Shown: positions 32,751-42,175 of the stretch, piece by piece
Position numbering within the stretch: position 1 is the first letter of the stretch
Layout of the letters: every line of letters begins with the position of its first letter
Notes under the pieces: generated by a model
Databases searched by the model: none
What the model was told of the DNA's origin: nothing
The model's input: only the letters and a program-made list of their open reading frames with translations
From: Actinomyces sp. oral taxon 414
GTDB taxonomy: Bacteria > Actinomycetota > Actinomycetes > Actinomycetales > Actinomycetaceae
Assembly: GCF_001278845.1 (NCBI RefSeq)
Contig: NZ_CP012590.1
Coordinates: 1,488,001-1,552,000 of the forward strand
Direction of reading: 5' to 3'
Length of the DNA: 64,000 nt
Translations under genes and position numbers: made by a program

Positions 32751-35557
32751 CGCTCCTCCTCGTTGGTGTGCGCCGCGCCGTCTCGCGCGCCCTGCTGCGG
32801 GCCCGCCCCGTCGGGGCGCCGACGCAGGGTGATGATCGCCGAGGCCGGGGCCGTCAGGGACCACGGGTCGACTCCGGCCTCCAGGAGGGCCCCGGTCAGG
32901 TCCGTGCGGTCCCACCGCCCCTGCATCCGGGCCCGCAGCGGCTCGGCGTGGTGATGATAGTTGACGAAGCGGGCCTCGACGACGCCGTCGTCCAGGTGGC
33001 GCAGCGACTCCAGGGCGACGCGCCCGCCGGTGGTCACCACGGGGCCCACCGGCGCCGCGCCGCCCGCCCCGGGGTGGGCGGCGCCGGGCACCAGGACGGG
33101 CTCGTAGCGGAACAGGTCCGAGTGGCGCACGATCTGCGAGTCGTCCCACTGGGGGCACGACAGGTCGACGGCCAGGTCGGTGTCGACGCGCACGCCCAGG
33201 TACTGGGCGCCGGGCACGGGGATCTGCGAGCCCGCGGGCTCGTCGCGCAGCGGGTGCACATTGACGCTCATGAGGTCGACGGCGCGCACCAGCGTAATGG
33301 CGATCTCGTCGGGCCGCCCGCCCTCCGGCCCCGCGCCGGGCGCGGAGGGCCGGTCCGGCGGGGTGAGGATCTCGTACTCCGTGAGCCGGTCGGTGTGGAC
33401 CGCCACCCCGCCGGCGTGAACGAAACGGGTGGCCGGGTAGGTCGGCAGGGGGTACTCGCCCCACCCGGCCTCGCCGGTACGCCCGCGGCGGGTCGCCCCG
33501 TACTGCCCGCCCGCCACCGAACCGTCCAGATCCCGGCCCAGGGTGGGCACGTGGAGCCTGAGCCGGTGGTTGCCGACCCCGTTGACCAGGGAGGTGCGCA
33601 CGCGCACGAAGCGCTCGCCCTCGCGGATCTCCAGGCGCGTGTCGACCACCTGCTCGTGCGGGGGGCCGCTGCGGGCCGAACGGTCGGCGCTCAGGCCCTG
33701 CGGCAGGCGGTAGGTGCGCCGGATGAGGATGCGGGCCCGCAGCGGGCCGCGCTCGCGGACCTCCACTCGGGTGGCGGCCGGGGCGCGGACCGCGCCACCG
33801 GCCGCGGGGGCGAAGTTGTAGGAGTCGCCCCGGTCGCCCTCGTCGACCAGGGCCAGGGCCCGGACGATGACGCGGCCGTTGAGCAGGTCCTCGATGCGCA
33901 CCAGGCCGTCGTCGTCGACGTCGACGCGCACCAGGTCGTTGGAGGCGCTGCGCCCGTGCACGCGCACCGGGTGGTCGACGCCGCCGGCGCCGGCCCCCAG
34001 GGCCACCGCCGCGGTGCCCTGCGCCCGTCCGGCGACCAGCACCCGGCACGAGGGGGGCATGACGGTGAGCACGCGCCAGGGCCGGTCGTCGCGCGCCGCC
34101 GCCAGACGCCGGTCGAGTTCGGCGGTGAACTCGTCGAGGTCGAAGTCCCCTCCGCCGCGGCGGGCGACTTCGAAGACGAGTTCGCCCGGGGCGGGGAAGG
34201 ACCAGCCGCGGATGCGTCCGCCGAACAGCTCCTGGCTGTGGATCCGGCGCAGGATCCGGCGCACGTGAGCGGCGGGCATGGTCTCGTCGCCGAGGACGGT
34301 GGGCAGTTCCTCAATGAGCTGGACCCCCTCGGGCAGGGCCCCGGGGGCGCCGTCGAGCACGGTCTCGCCCTGGACGCGGCGCGCCCACCCCGACTGGTTG
34401 AAGGCCACGAGTTCGCCGCTCCGCCCGGCCCCGGCCAGGGCCGGCAGGGCGACGTCGATGGCGCCGGCGGCCGTGTGGGCGGCCATGTGCAGGCGCGTTT
34501 CGACCTGCTCCGCCGTGGCGTCGGCGCCGCAGCCGGTCACCGAGTCGTGCGCCGAGGACTCCACGACCAGCCGCCAGCCCCGCTCCAGCAGCGCCGTGCG
34601 GGAGGGGCCCCCGACGGCGGCGTCGAGGCGCTCGGCGGTGGTCAGGGCGCGCTCGGCGCGCGCCATCGCCGCCTTGAGATTGGTCCTGACGGACAGGACC
34701 CCGGGCAGGATATTGCCCAGCGCGTGGGAGCGCATCTCGCCCACGACCAGGGGCAGGGTCTCCAGGCCCGCCTCCTCGTGCGGGCGCGAGGCCACGACCT
34801 CGCCCAGGGTGGCCACCGCCAGGCTCGTCTCGGGGCGGCGGGCGTTGTGGGCCCGCACGACGTCGACCAGGTCCTCCCGCGGGCCCATGTGGTCGGTGCC
34901 GTACATGCCCGCCGGCGGCCCGTCGAAGCGTCCGGCGTTGGCCTCCAGGTAGTCCGCCACCAGCCGGTCGAGCTTGCCGGGGGGGTCGAACAGTTTGAGG
35001 GCGGATCCGTAGCCGTCCCACAGGTACTCCACGCGCACCTGGGAGCCGTCCGGGGCGCGCCAGCGGAAGGCGTCGCGGTCCACCCCGGCGGGCACGCCGC
35101 GCCACAGGGCGGCGTCGGCCAGGCCGAACCCGCGCAGCACCTGCGGCATCTGGGCGGCGTGGCCGAACATGTCGGGCAGGTAGCCCACCCGCATCTCCCC
35201 GCCCATGGCCCGGCAGGCCCTGATGCCCAGCTCGAGGTTGCGCACCACGGTCTCCCCGTCGCAGCAGAACTCGTCCAGCAGGATCAGGAAGGGGCCGATG
35301 GCCAGCTGGCCGCGGTCCACCGCGGCGCGCAGCCGCTCGCGGTTGTGCGGGCGGATGGCCAGGTAGTCCTCGAAGGCGGCCGCCTGCCCGTCGAGGGTGA
35401 AGCGGTAGGCGCCCTCGCGCTCGAGCAGGTCCAGCAGGCCGTCGATCATGCGCACCAGTCGCGCGCGGAACACGTCGTGGGGCTCGTACCACTCCCGGTC
35501 CCAGTGGGTGTGGGGGATGATCCACATGGCGGGGGAGTCCTGGGGCGTCGTGCTCAC
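32747..35557 (-). CDS. GH38 alpha-mannosidase
   Basis: A 936-residue cytoplasmic glycoside hydrolase. GTG 35557 overlaps the ATPase stop (GTGA); an ATG ten codons later is the alternative start. Family motifs: zinc ligands in HTHWDREW (16-23), the nucleophile region LPDMFGHAAQMPQVL near 130, and HDSVTGCGAD near 336. The remaining 550 residues are the beta-sandwich domains typical of the family. It would release mannose from imported alpha-mannosides delivered by the ABC transporter encoded just upstream. Confidence 0.94.
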   Translation of the reverse strand: MSTTPQDSPAMWIIPHTHWDREWYEPHDVFRARLVRMIDGLLDLLEREGAYRFTLDGQAAAFEDYLAIRPHNRERLRAAVDRGQLAIGPFLILLDEFCCDGETVVRNLELGIRACRAMGGEMRVGYLPDMFGHAAQMPQVLRGFGLADAALWRGVPAGVDRDAFRWRAPDGSQVRVEYLWDGYGSALKLFDPPGKLDRLVADYLEANAGRFDGPPAGMYGTDHMGPREDLVDVVRAHNARRPETSLAVATLGEVVASRPHEEAGLETLPLVVGEMRSHALGNILPGVLSVRTNLKAAMARAERALTTAERLDAAVGGPSRTALLERGWRLVVESSAHDSVTGCGADATAEQVETRLHMAAHTAAGAIDVALPALAGAGRSGELVAFNQSGWARRVQGETVLDGAPGALPEGVQLIEELPTVLGDETMPAAHVRRILRRIHSQELFGGRIRGWSFPAPGELVFEVARRGGGDFDLDEFTAELDRRLAAARDDRPWRVLTVMPPSCRVLVAGRAQGTAAVALGAGAGGVDHPVRVHGRSASNDLVRVDVDDDGLVRIEDLLNGRVIVRALALVDEGDRGDSYNFAPAAGGAVRAPAATRVEVRERGPLRARILIRRTYRLPQGLSADRSARSGPPHEQVVDTRLEIREGERFVRVRTSLVNGVGNHRLRLHVPTLGRDLDGSVAGGQYGATRRGRTGEAGWGEYPLPTYPATRFVHAGGVAVHTDRLTEYEILTPPDRPSAPGAGPEGGRPDEIAITLVRAVDLMSVNVHPLRDEPAGSQIPVPGAQYLGVRVDTDLAVDLSCPQWDDSQIVRHSDLFRYEPVLVPGAAHPGAGGAAPVGPVVTTGGRVALESLRHLDDGVVEARFVNYHHHAEPLRARMQGRWDRTDLTGALLEAGVDPWSLTAPASAIITLRRRPDGAGPQQGARDGAAHTNEEER

Positions 35558-36663
35558 CGGCGTCCACCCCCCACGAGCTCGCCGGTCTCGGCGTCGAACA
35601 CCAGGGTCTTGGCCCGGGGGAAGGCGAACCGGCATCGCCGGCCCGGTTCGGGCAGCGGGTCCTCCCCGACGACGGCCTGCAGCCGCCCGCCCTGGCAGCG
35701 CATGGTGAGCAGGTTCTGGGCCCCGAGGTTCTCCACCGCGTGCACCCGCCCGTCCACGCCGCCGTCGCCGTCGCCGTCGCCGTCGGCGGTGTCGGCGTCG
35801 GACCAGCGGACGTACTCGGGGCGCACGCCCCATCTCACCGCGGTCCCCTCCGCCGGCTCGCGCGTCATGGTGCGGGGCAGGGCGATGCGCGCGCCCAGCG
35901 ACTCGATGGCCCCGCCGCGGATGACGCCGTCGTTGAGGTTCATGGGGTGGGAGCCGATGAAGGAGGCGACGAACTCGTTGGCGGGGCCGTGGAAGATCTC
36001 GCCCGGCGTGCCGACCTGCTGGATCCTGCCCGCCCTCATGACGGCGATGCGGTCCGCCAGCGCGAGGGCCTCCGCCTGGTCGTGGGTGACGAACACCGAG
36101 GTGACGCCCAGGTCGCGCTGGAGCTCCTTGAGGAAGGTGCGCGCCTCCAGTCGCAGTCTGGCGTCCAGGTTGGACAGGGGCTCGTCGAGCAGGAGCACGT
36201 CGGGCCTGGTGGCGATGGCCCGGGCCAGGGCGACGCGCTGCTGCTGCCCGCCGGACAGCTGGGCGGGCCGGCGCTCGAGCAGCTCGGCCAGGGAGAGCTT
36301 TCCCGCGGTGTCGGCGGCGGCCTTCCGGCGTTCGGCCCGGGGGATCCGGCGGATGCGCAGCGGGTAGGCGATGTTGTCCGACACGTCCATGTGGGGGAAG
36401 AGGGCGTAGTCCTGGAAGACCATGGCCACGCCGCGCCGGCCGGGCTCGACGTCGGTCATGTCGGCCCCGCCGATGCGCAAGGTCCCCTCGGTGATGGTCT
36501 CCAGGCCGGCGATGGATCTGAGCAGGGTCGTTTTGCCGCATCCCGAGGGGCCCAGCAGGGCGAAGAACTCGCCGTCGGCGATGGACAGGTCCACCCCATC
36601 CACGCCGCGCACCCCGTTGGGGTACTGCTTCACGAGGCCCTCCATGACGATCGTGGCTGTCAT
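35554..36663 (-). CDS. sugar ABC transporter ATPase, MalK/UgpC type
   Basis: A 369-residue ATPase with Walker A GPSGCGKTT (38-46), Q-loop VFQDYALF, signature LSGGQQQR near 133, Walker B LLLDEP near 156, switch VTHDQAEA, and the C-terminal OB-fold regulatory domain (WGVRPEYVRW) typical of carbohydrate importers. A short Asp/Gly repeat (DGDGDGDGG) lies in that domain, coded by repeated CGTCGC at 35763. ATG 36663 overlaps the permease stop (ATGA), with GGAGGT 8 bases upstream. Confidence 0.94.
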   Translation of the reverse strand: MTATIVMEGLVKQYPNGVRGVDGVDLSIADGEFFALLGPSGCGKTTLLRSIAGLETITEGTLRIGGADMTDVEPGRRGVAMVFQDYALFPHMDVSDNIAYPLRIRRIPRAERRKAAADTAGKLSLAELLERRPAQLSGGQQQRVALARAIATRPDVLLLDEPLSNLDARLRLEARTFLKELQRDLGVTSVFVTHDQAEALALADRIAVMRAGRIQQVGTPGEIFHGPANEFVASFIGSHPMNLNDGVIRGGAIESLGARIALPRTMTREPAEGTAVRWGVRPEYVRWSDADTADGDGDGDGGVDGRVHAVENLGAQNLLTMRCQGGRLQAVVGEDPLPEPGRRCRFAFPRAKTLVFDAETGELVGGGRR

Positions 36664-37526
36664 GACTTGATACCTCCATAGAAGCGGAAGCCGAACTTCC
36701 TGTTGACGACGAAGTAGATGGCCAGCACGGGCAGGGCGAAGACGAGGGCGAACACGGAGATCAGCCGCAGGTCGGCCTGCCCGGACTCGGTGTAGAAGGT
36801 GTACATGAGCACGGCCGCGGGCTGGCCGGCGACGTCGCGCAGCAGCAGGTAGGGGACCAGGAAGTTGCCCCAGACCTGCACGACGGACCAGATCGCCACG
36901 AAGGCGATGCCGGGGCGGGCCACGGGGATGACGACGTCGGCCAGGATCCTGCCCGGGCCCGCCCCGTACAGGCGGGCGGACTCCTCGTAGGACTTGGGGA
37001 CCGAGTCCATGAAGTCCTTGAGGATGAAGACGACCGTGGGCAGCAGGCCCCCGGCTAGCACCAGGATCACCCCGGTGCGGGTGTTGATCAGGCCGATGAG
37101 GTTCATCAGCTGGAAGGTGGGCACCATGGCCGCCGTGCCCGTGACGATGGAGGACAGCAGGAGCATGGCGTACAGCAGGGCGTCGCGGCCGGGGATGCGC
37201 ACTCGTGACAGCGCGTAGGAGGCCAGCGTGCCCAGGGCGACGACCACCGTCATGGTGCCCAGGGCGATGAGCAGGGAGTTGAGAATCGACCCCAGGGCGT
37301 AGGGGTTGTCCAGCAGGCGCCGGAAGTTGGACAGCGTCCACTGCGGCCACTTCACTGCCATGGTCGGGTTCGCGTCGAAGGGGGCGACCAGCAGCCAGGC
37401 CAGGGGCAGGGCGAACAGGGCCCCGACCACGCCGAGGGCGACTGCGAAGACAATGCGTCCGGCGGTCCTGCGCAGGGCCGCCGCCGGCGTCAGCGGGCGC
37501 GGACGATCGGATACCGGTGCGCTCAT
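36660..37526 (-). CDS. sugar ABC transporter permease, MalG type
   Basis: A 288-residue inner-membrane permease with six hydrophobic segments and the EAA loop ESARLYGAGPGRILADVVIPVARPG near 203 that docks the ATPase. ATG 37526 overlaps the stop of the preceding permease by 4 bp. Second half of the permease pair of the mannoside importer. Confidence 0.93.
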   Translation of the reverse strand: MSAPVSDRPRPLTPAAALRRTAGRIVFAVALGVVGALFALPLAWLLVAPFDANPTMAVKWPQWTLSNFRRLLDNPYALGSILNSLLIALGTMTVVVALGTLASYALSRVRIPGRDALLYAMLLLSSIVTGTAAMVPTFQLMNLIGLINTRTGVILVLAGGLLPTVVFILKDFMDSVPKSYEESARLYGAGPGRILADVVIPVARPGIAFVAIWSVVQVWGNFLVPYLLLRDVAGQPAAVLMYTFYTESGQADLRLISVFALVFALPVLAIYFVVNRKFGFRFYGGIKS

Positions 37527-38449
37527 CGCCGGCTCCTTCCGACTCTCATGTAGGCCAGGGCGATGACCAGGTTGATGACGAGCATGAGCACCGACAGCGC
37601 CGCCCCGCGCCCGAGCTGCCCGCCGGGGATGGCCGTCTTGTAGATGTACACCGACATGATCTCGGTGCGCCGCCCCGGCCCGCCGGCGGTGAGCAGGTAG
37701 GGGGTGAAGGTGTTGAAGGTCCACAGCGTGATCATGAGGGTGTTGGTCAGGATGTGGCCCCTGATGGTGGGCAGGACGACGTCGCGCAGCTGCTGCCACC
37801 CCGACGCCCCGGCCATGCGGGCGCTCTCCAGCTGGGAGGGCGGCACCGCCGACAGGGCCGAGGAGAACAGTTGCATGGAGAAGGCCGTGCCGCACCAGAT
37901 GTTGAACACGACAATGACGGCCAGGGGGTGCTCGATGAGCCAGGCCCGCCCCGGCGTGTGCGCCAGCGCGTTGAGCGTGCCCCCGCGCCGGTCGAGCAGG
38001 GCGATCCACAGGAAGGAGACGACGGAGCCGGGGATGACCCAGGCGGCGAGCACCACCGACTCCAGGGCGGTGCGCGCCCACCCGCCCAGGCGCCGGGTGG
38101 ACCAGGCCAGGGCGAAGCCCGTGACGCTCTGGCCCACGACCCCGGACAGGGCGACGAACAGCACCGTCACGCGCAGGGAGTTCCAGAAGGAGGGGTCGCG
38201 CAGGGTCCTCAGGTAGTTGTCGGCCCCCACGAAGTCGGTGGCGGAGGCGGCCAGACCGGTCAGCCGGTAGTCGGTCAGCCCCAGGTAGATCGTCCACACC
38301 GCCGGGAACAGCAGGAACAGGGCGATCACGATCAGGGCCGGGGCCACGAACAGGGCCGCCCGCCTCCCGCCCAGGCCGGCGACGTCCTCGGCGCGTCCCC
38401 CCGGGCGCGACGCCCGGGGGGAGGGCTCCGTCGCAGTTGCAGCGGGCAC
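37523..38449 (-). CDS. sugar ABC transporter permease, MalF type
   Basis: A 308-residue permease. GTG 38449 begins 5 bp after the binding-protein stop. Six hydrophobic segments follow a 30-residue disordered leader; the EAA loop is LESARMAGASGWQQLRDVVLPTIRG near 210. It works with the next permease and the MalK-type ATPase. Confidence 0.93.
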   Translation of the reverse strand: MPAATATEPSPRASRPGGRAEDVAGLGGRRAALFVAPALIVIALFLLFPAVWTIYLGLTDYRLTGLAASATDFVGADNYLRTLRDPSFWNSLRVTVLFVALSGVVGQSVTGFALAWSTRRLGGWARTALESVVLAAWVIPGSVVSFLWIALLDRRGGTLNALAHTPGRAWLIEHPLAVIVVFNIWCGTAFSMQLFSSALSAVPPSQLESARMAGASGWQQLRDVVLPTIRGHILTNTLMITLWTFNTFTPYLLTAGGPGRRTEIMSVYIYKTAIPGGQLGRGAALSVLMLVINLVIALAYMRVGRSRR

Positions 38450-38454
38450 CGCGA

Positions 38455-39861
38455 TCAGTCCCCGCTCCTGACGGCGTCGGCGCCCACGACCCCTTCGAGG
38501 CCCGTCACATAGGACTTCACGGCCTCGTCGACCCCGGTCCCCATGACGACGTCGAGGGTCGCCTGCTGCAGCAGGGAGGAGACCTGCGGGTACTGGGCCA
38601 GGCCGGGCCGGTAGGCCGTGATGGGCAGGACCTGCTCGGACACGAAGGAGAGCATGGGGTCGGAGGCCAGGAGCTTGGCGTTGACGTCGTTGCGCGGCGA
38701 GATCGACAGGGTGCCGGCCGCACGGGCCTCGAAGGCCTCCACGGAGTTCATGAAGGCCAGCAGCTCCCAGGCCAGTGCCGGGTCGGCCGTGTTCGGGTTG
38801 AGCACCCTGGCGGTGCCCCCGGACATGGACACGAAGTCCTGCCCGTTGATCCCCGCCCCGGCCTTCACGGCGGGGATCTTGGCGTAGCCGACCACGGTGT
38901 CCCTCTCCGCCATCGGGGCGGTGCCCACGCCCTCGGCGGGGTTGATGACGGAGCGCCAGAAGTAGTCGCCCTCGAACAGGATGGCGATGCGCCCCGCCGC
39001 GAACTCCTGGAAGGAGGTGTCGCGCCCGGAGGCCTCCTGCTGGAGGACCGGGTCGCCCAGCCCCTCGTCGACGTAGATCGTCTTGTACAGGTTCAGCACC
39101 TGCCTCATGCCCCGGGTGTCACCGGCCCAGGCGCCGTCGGCCCACAGGGGCCGGCCGGTCCCCACGAGCAGGGGCAGCAGGCCCTGCATGGAGGTGGCCT
39201 CCCCCATGGCGGTACCCGCGTTGAGCTGGACGGGGACCACGCCGGCCGCCTTGTCCTTGACGGCGCGGGCCGCGGCCAGGATGTCGTCCCACGAGGCCGG
39301 CTGCCAGGTGGCGGGCAGCCCGGCCGTTTCGAAGATGGTCTTGTTGTAGTAGATCACCCGGCCGTCGGCCCCCTGCGGCACGCCGTAGCGCTTGCCCTCG
39401 AAGGAGGCGGCACCCTGGATGGACTGGGGGATCTGCGCCCACCCGTCCCACGAGCCCGCCGCCGCGGCAATGTCCTCCAGGGGCTTGATGTAGCCGGCCT
39501 GCGCGTACTCCCCGATCCAGATGCCGTCCAGGGCGACGATGTCGGCCCCCTTGCCGGACTGGAAGTCCAGGGCCGTCTTCGTCTTGTAGTCCTCGTCGTC
39601 GACCCCCTGGGCCTCGAAGACGACGTCGACCTCCTTCCCGGCGCTCTTCTGGGCCTCCTTGAATCCCGGGATGACCCACTGCTCGATCCACGTGGCCTCC
39701 GCGGCGTTCTTCCCGCCGCTAATGGCGTTGGTCATGATCCTCAGCGTCCCCGGCTTGGAGCCGGACCGGCCCCCGCCCCCGCACGCCCCCAGCGCGAGCG
39801 CGGCCGAGGCCAGCGCCGCGCCCGTGAGCGCGCTGCGCCGCGAAATGGATGGTGCTCTCAT
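38455..39861 (-). CDS. sugar-binding lipoprotein of the ABC importer
   Basis: A 468-residue extracellular solute-binding protein (family 1). The signal peptide has twin Arg (SISRRSAL), a hydrophobic core and lipobox ALGAC, so Cys near 27 would be lipidated. The mature part starts Gly/Ser-rich and then LRIMTNAISGGKN. Two adjacent ATG codons exist; I prefer 39861 because GGAGGT lies 5 bases from it and only 2 from 39864. It delivers the oligosaccharide to the permeases encoded downstream. The 77-bp gap before it is the longest inside the operon. Confidence 0.93.
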   Translation of the reverse strand: MRAPSISRRSALTGAALASAALALGACGGGGRSGSKPGTLRIMTNAISGGKNAAEATWIEQWVIPGFKEAQKSAGKEVDVVFEAQGVDDEDYKTKTALDFQSGKGADIVALDGIWIGEYAQAGYIKPLEDIAAAAGSWDGWAQIPQSIQGAASFEGKRYGVPQGADGRVIYYNKTIFETAGLPATWQPASWDDILAAARAVKDKAAGVVPVQLNAGTAMGEATSMQGLLPLLVGTGRPLWADGAWAGDTRGMRQVLNLYKTIYVDEGLGDPVLQQEASGRDTSFQEFAAGRIAILFEGDYFWRSVINPAEGVGTAPMAERDTVVGYAKIPAVKAGAGINGQDFVSMSGGTARVLNPNTADPALAWELLAFMNSVEAFEARAAGTLSISPRNDVNAKLLASDPMLSFVSEQVLPITAYRPGLAQYPQVSSLLQQATLDVVMGTGVDEAVKSYVTGLEGVVGADAVRSGD

Positions 39862-39938
39862 CATCTACCTCCGTGGTTGTGTTGTTTCTCCTCCCCGCGG
39901 CCCACCGCGGCCGGCCGGGGAGCGGCGCCGGGCGGGCC

Positions 39939-41126
39939 TCAGCCCCGTCCGGCCTCGGAATCGGGGTCGGGCGCCACCCCCGCGCCGGCGGCGCACGCCC
40001 GCCACAGGCGCTGGGCGGTCACCAGGTCGGCGCGGGCGGCCACCGGGCCCGACCCCGCGGCCCGCCTGCCGCGCACGAGCGCGACCAGCTCGTACAGCTC
40101 GCGCTCGAAGGCCTCCTCCTGGGGCCAGGCGGTCCGGGCGACGGCGCTGCCCAGGTCCGGGCCCGCCGAGCGCACCCGCAGGACCGTGGGGGCGTTGAGC
40201 AGGTAGGGGGTGGCGAATTCGAGCTCGATGCTCCCCTCGTCGTGGTGGACGACGACGCGCTCGCGGTACTCGGGGTAGTGGGCAATGAAGTGCCACCCCA
40301 GGTGCCAGGGGATCGCCCCGCCGTCGGCGCCGCGGGCGCGGGTGGTGCCCTGGGCGACGACGCTGCCGGGGAGGGCCCCGCCGGTGCGCGCCGCGGCCGT
40401 CACGTCTTCGAGGGGCAGGCCGAGCGCGCGCGTCAGGGCGATGTCGTGGATGATCGAGCCGAGGATGACGTCGGTGTACAGGCGGCGCATGGCGTCGTGG
40501 TCGGCCAGGGCGCCCAGGGCCTGGCGCACGGCCCGGTCGGTGCGGGCGGCGAGCCCGTCGCGCGATGCGGGGTCCGCGTCCCCCTCGGGCGGGTCGAGGC
40601 GGGCGAAGCGCAGCTGGGCGGCGTCGGCGGGGTGGAGGACCTCGACGCCCAGGTGGCGCGGGCGCAGCCCGTGCAGGAGGGCGCGGGCCCGGGCCACCGC
40701 GGGGTCGTGCTCCTTCATGTAGCCCACGCGGATCCACTCGTCGGGTTCGGCCCCCAGGCGCTCCAGGCCGGTCTGGAGCCGGTCGAGCTCGCCGTGCGAC
40801 AGGGCCAGCGGCTTCTCCACCAGGACGCGCACCCCGGCGCGAACCAGGGCCAGGGCGTCGTCGACGTGGCTGCCGCTGGTGGCCAGGATCGCGCAGTCGA
40901 CCCGGATGCGGCCCCCTTCGATGGCCTCCACGAGGGCCCCGACGCTGGTGAAGCGCCTGTGGGCGGGCACGCCGCCCAGCTCGGCGTGGCGCGCCAGGCG
41001 CGCGGGGGAGAGCTCGACGAGGGCCTCGAGGCGCACCAGGCGGTGGTTGCGGCGCAGCAGGGGCAGGTGCACGGCCTGGGAGATGACGCCCAGGCCCGCC
41101 AGTGCGACGCGCACGGGGGCGGTCAC
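39939..41126 (-). CDS. Gfo/Idh/MocA-type oxidoreductase
   Basis: A 395-residue NAD(P)-dependent sugar dehydrogenase family protein. The nucleotide-binding motif is AGLGVISQAVH (10-20), VLVEKPLALS supplies the catalytic Lys near 104, and WHLGWHFIAHYPEYRE lies in the C-domain. GTG 41126 overlaps the stop of the TIM-barrel gene (GTGA). With the isomerase it probably oxidises or epimerises the imported sugar. Confidence 0.9.
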   Translation of the reverse strand: MTAPVRVALAGLGVISQAVHLPLLRRNHRLVRLEALVELSPARLARHAELGGVPAHRRFTSVGALVEAIEGGRIRVDCAILATSGSHVDDALALVRAGVRVLVEKPLALSHGELDRLQTGLERLGAEPDEWIRVGYMKEHDPAVARARALLHGLRPRHLGVEVLHPADAAQLRFARLDPPEGDADPASRDGLAARTDRAVRQALGALADHDAMRRLYTDVILGSIIHDIALTRALGLPLEDVTAAARTGGALPGSVVAQGTTRARGADGGAIPWHLGWHFIAHYPEYRERVVVHHDEGSIELEFATPYLLNAPTVLRVRSAGPDLGSAVARTAWPQEEAFERELYELVALVRGRRAAGSGPVAARADLVTAQRLWRACAAGAGVAPDPDSEAGRG

Positions 41127-42031
41127 GGGATCCACCTGCGCAGGGTCTCGCGGTTGCGCACCTGGTCGGCCCCGGCCCGCTCGGCGTCGCCCCGCTCGAG
41201 CAGGACCACGTCCTGCTCGACGACGAGGTAGCCGTCGTAGCCGCCGGCGACAATGCGGTCCATGAGCCCGGCCACGTCGAGGTCGCCGTCGCCCAAGGCG
41301 GTGAACGCCCGGTCCTCCCACAGCCGGCGCAGGGCGTCGGGGCCCCGGCCCGCCCGGGGCAGGACGGAGGCGTCGACGTCCTTGAGGTGGATGTGGTTGA
41401 TGCGATCGCGCCACCTGTCGAAGCCCTCCAGGGGGTCGCCCCCGGCGAGCAGGAGGTGGCCCGAGTCGAGGGTCAGGCCCACCGAGGTGTCGCGCAGCAG
41501 CCTGTCGATCTCGGCGGGGGTCTCCACGTAGGTGGCCGCGTGGTGGTGGAACGTCGGCTCCAGCCCGAGGCCGCGTGCGAGCGCGCACACGCACTCGACG
41601 TGCTCGACGAGGGCCGCCCATGCGCGCCCGTCCGCCTCCAGGTCGGGGCCCCCGCCGGGGCGGGCGCGGCGCGACTCGTCGCCGGCGTCGGCCAGGGTGG
41701 GCCTGGGGGGCGGCCCGTCCTGGATGGAGGCGAGGAGGGCGAGGTCCTCGAGCACGGGCAGCGCCCGGGCGAGCGCGGCGTCGAACTCGGCGTCGCCCCC
41801 GGTCAGGGGCAGGTCGATCCACGCCCCGCACAGCAGCAGGCCGTGCTCGGCGAGCGCGTCGGCCAGGGCCCGTCCCGTCCCGAACAGGCCGCGGGGCCCC
41901 AGGTCGACGGCGTCGTACCCGGCGGCGGCGACGGCGTCGAGCAGCTCGCCGCCGCCGGGCGGGGGGACGAGCTCCGGCCTGGCGAGGTCGAAGACCCCGT
42001 AGGACACGGGGGCGTTGGCAACAGTGATCAT
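41123..42031 (-). CDS. sugar phosphate isomerase/epimerase-like TIM barrel
   Basis: A 302-residue xylose-isomerase-like TIM barrel. ATG 42031 (MITVANAPVSYGVFD) has GGGAGA just upstream; an in-frame ATG at 42061 is less likely. Metal and substrate residues are visible in TFHHHAATYVET, LTLDSGHLLLAGGD, NHIHLKD and YLVVEQD. IolE/IolI-like sugar isomerases share this pattern. First gene of the operon, 48 bp from the inferred transcription start. Confidence 0.9.
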   Translation of the reverse strand: MITVANAPVSYGVFDLARPELVPPPGGGELLDAVAAAGYDAVDLGPRGLFGTGRALADALAEHGLLLCGAWIDLPLTGGDAEFDAALARALPVLEDLALLASIQDGPPPRPTLADAGDESRRARPGGGPDLEADGRAWAALVEHVECVCALARGLGLEPTFHHHAATYVETPAEIDRLLRDTSVGLTLDSGHLLLAGGDPLEGFDRWRDRINHIHLKDVDASVLPRAGRGPDALRRLWEDRAFTALGDGDLDVAGLMDRIVAGGYDGYLVVEQDVVLLERGDAERAGADQVRNRETLRRWIP

Positions 42032-42085
42032 GGCTCTCCCGCCGGGATGTGGGGGCGCCACGTCCTCAGGGCGCCGTCCCGCATT

Positions 42086-42114
42086 ATTCTGAAGTCCAGA
42101 TTAAATCATGTCAA
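42086..42114 (-). promoter_or_regulatory. promoter and ROK-type operator of the mannoside operon
   Basis: On the minus strand TTGACA (42114-42109), a 17-bp spacer and CAGAAT (42091-42086) form a sigma-70-like promoter in a short A/T-rich island. Between and over them lies the inverted repeat ATTATTCTG-AAGTC-CAGATTAAAT (42084-42107). That position would let a ROK repressor block RNA polymerase. The regulator is encoded 62 bp further upstream. Confidence 0.65.
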
Positions 42115-42175
42115 GCTCGCCCCCCAACCGTCACCACTTCGTGACCCCCCGGCCAGACCCGGGCCACCGCCCCGC

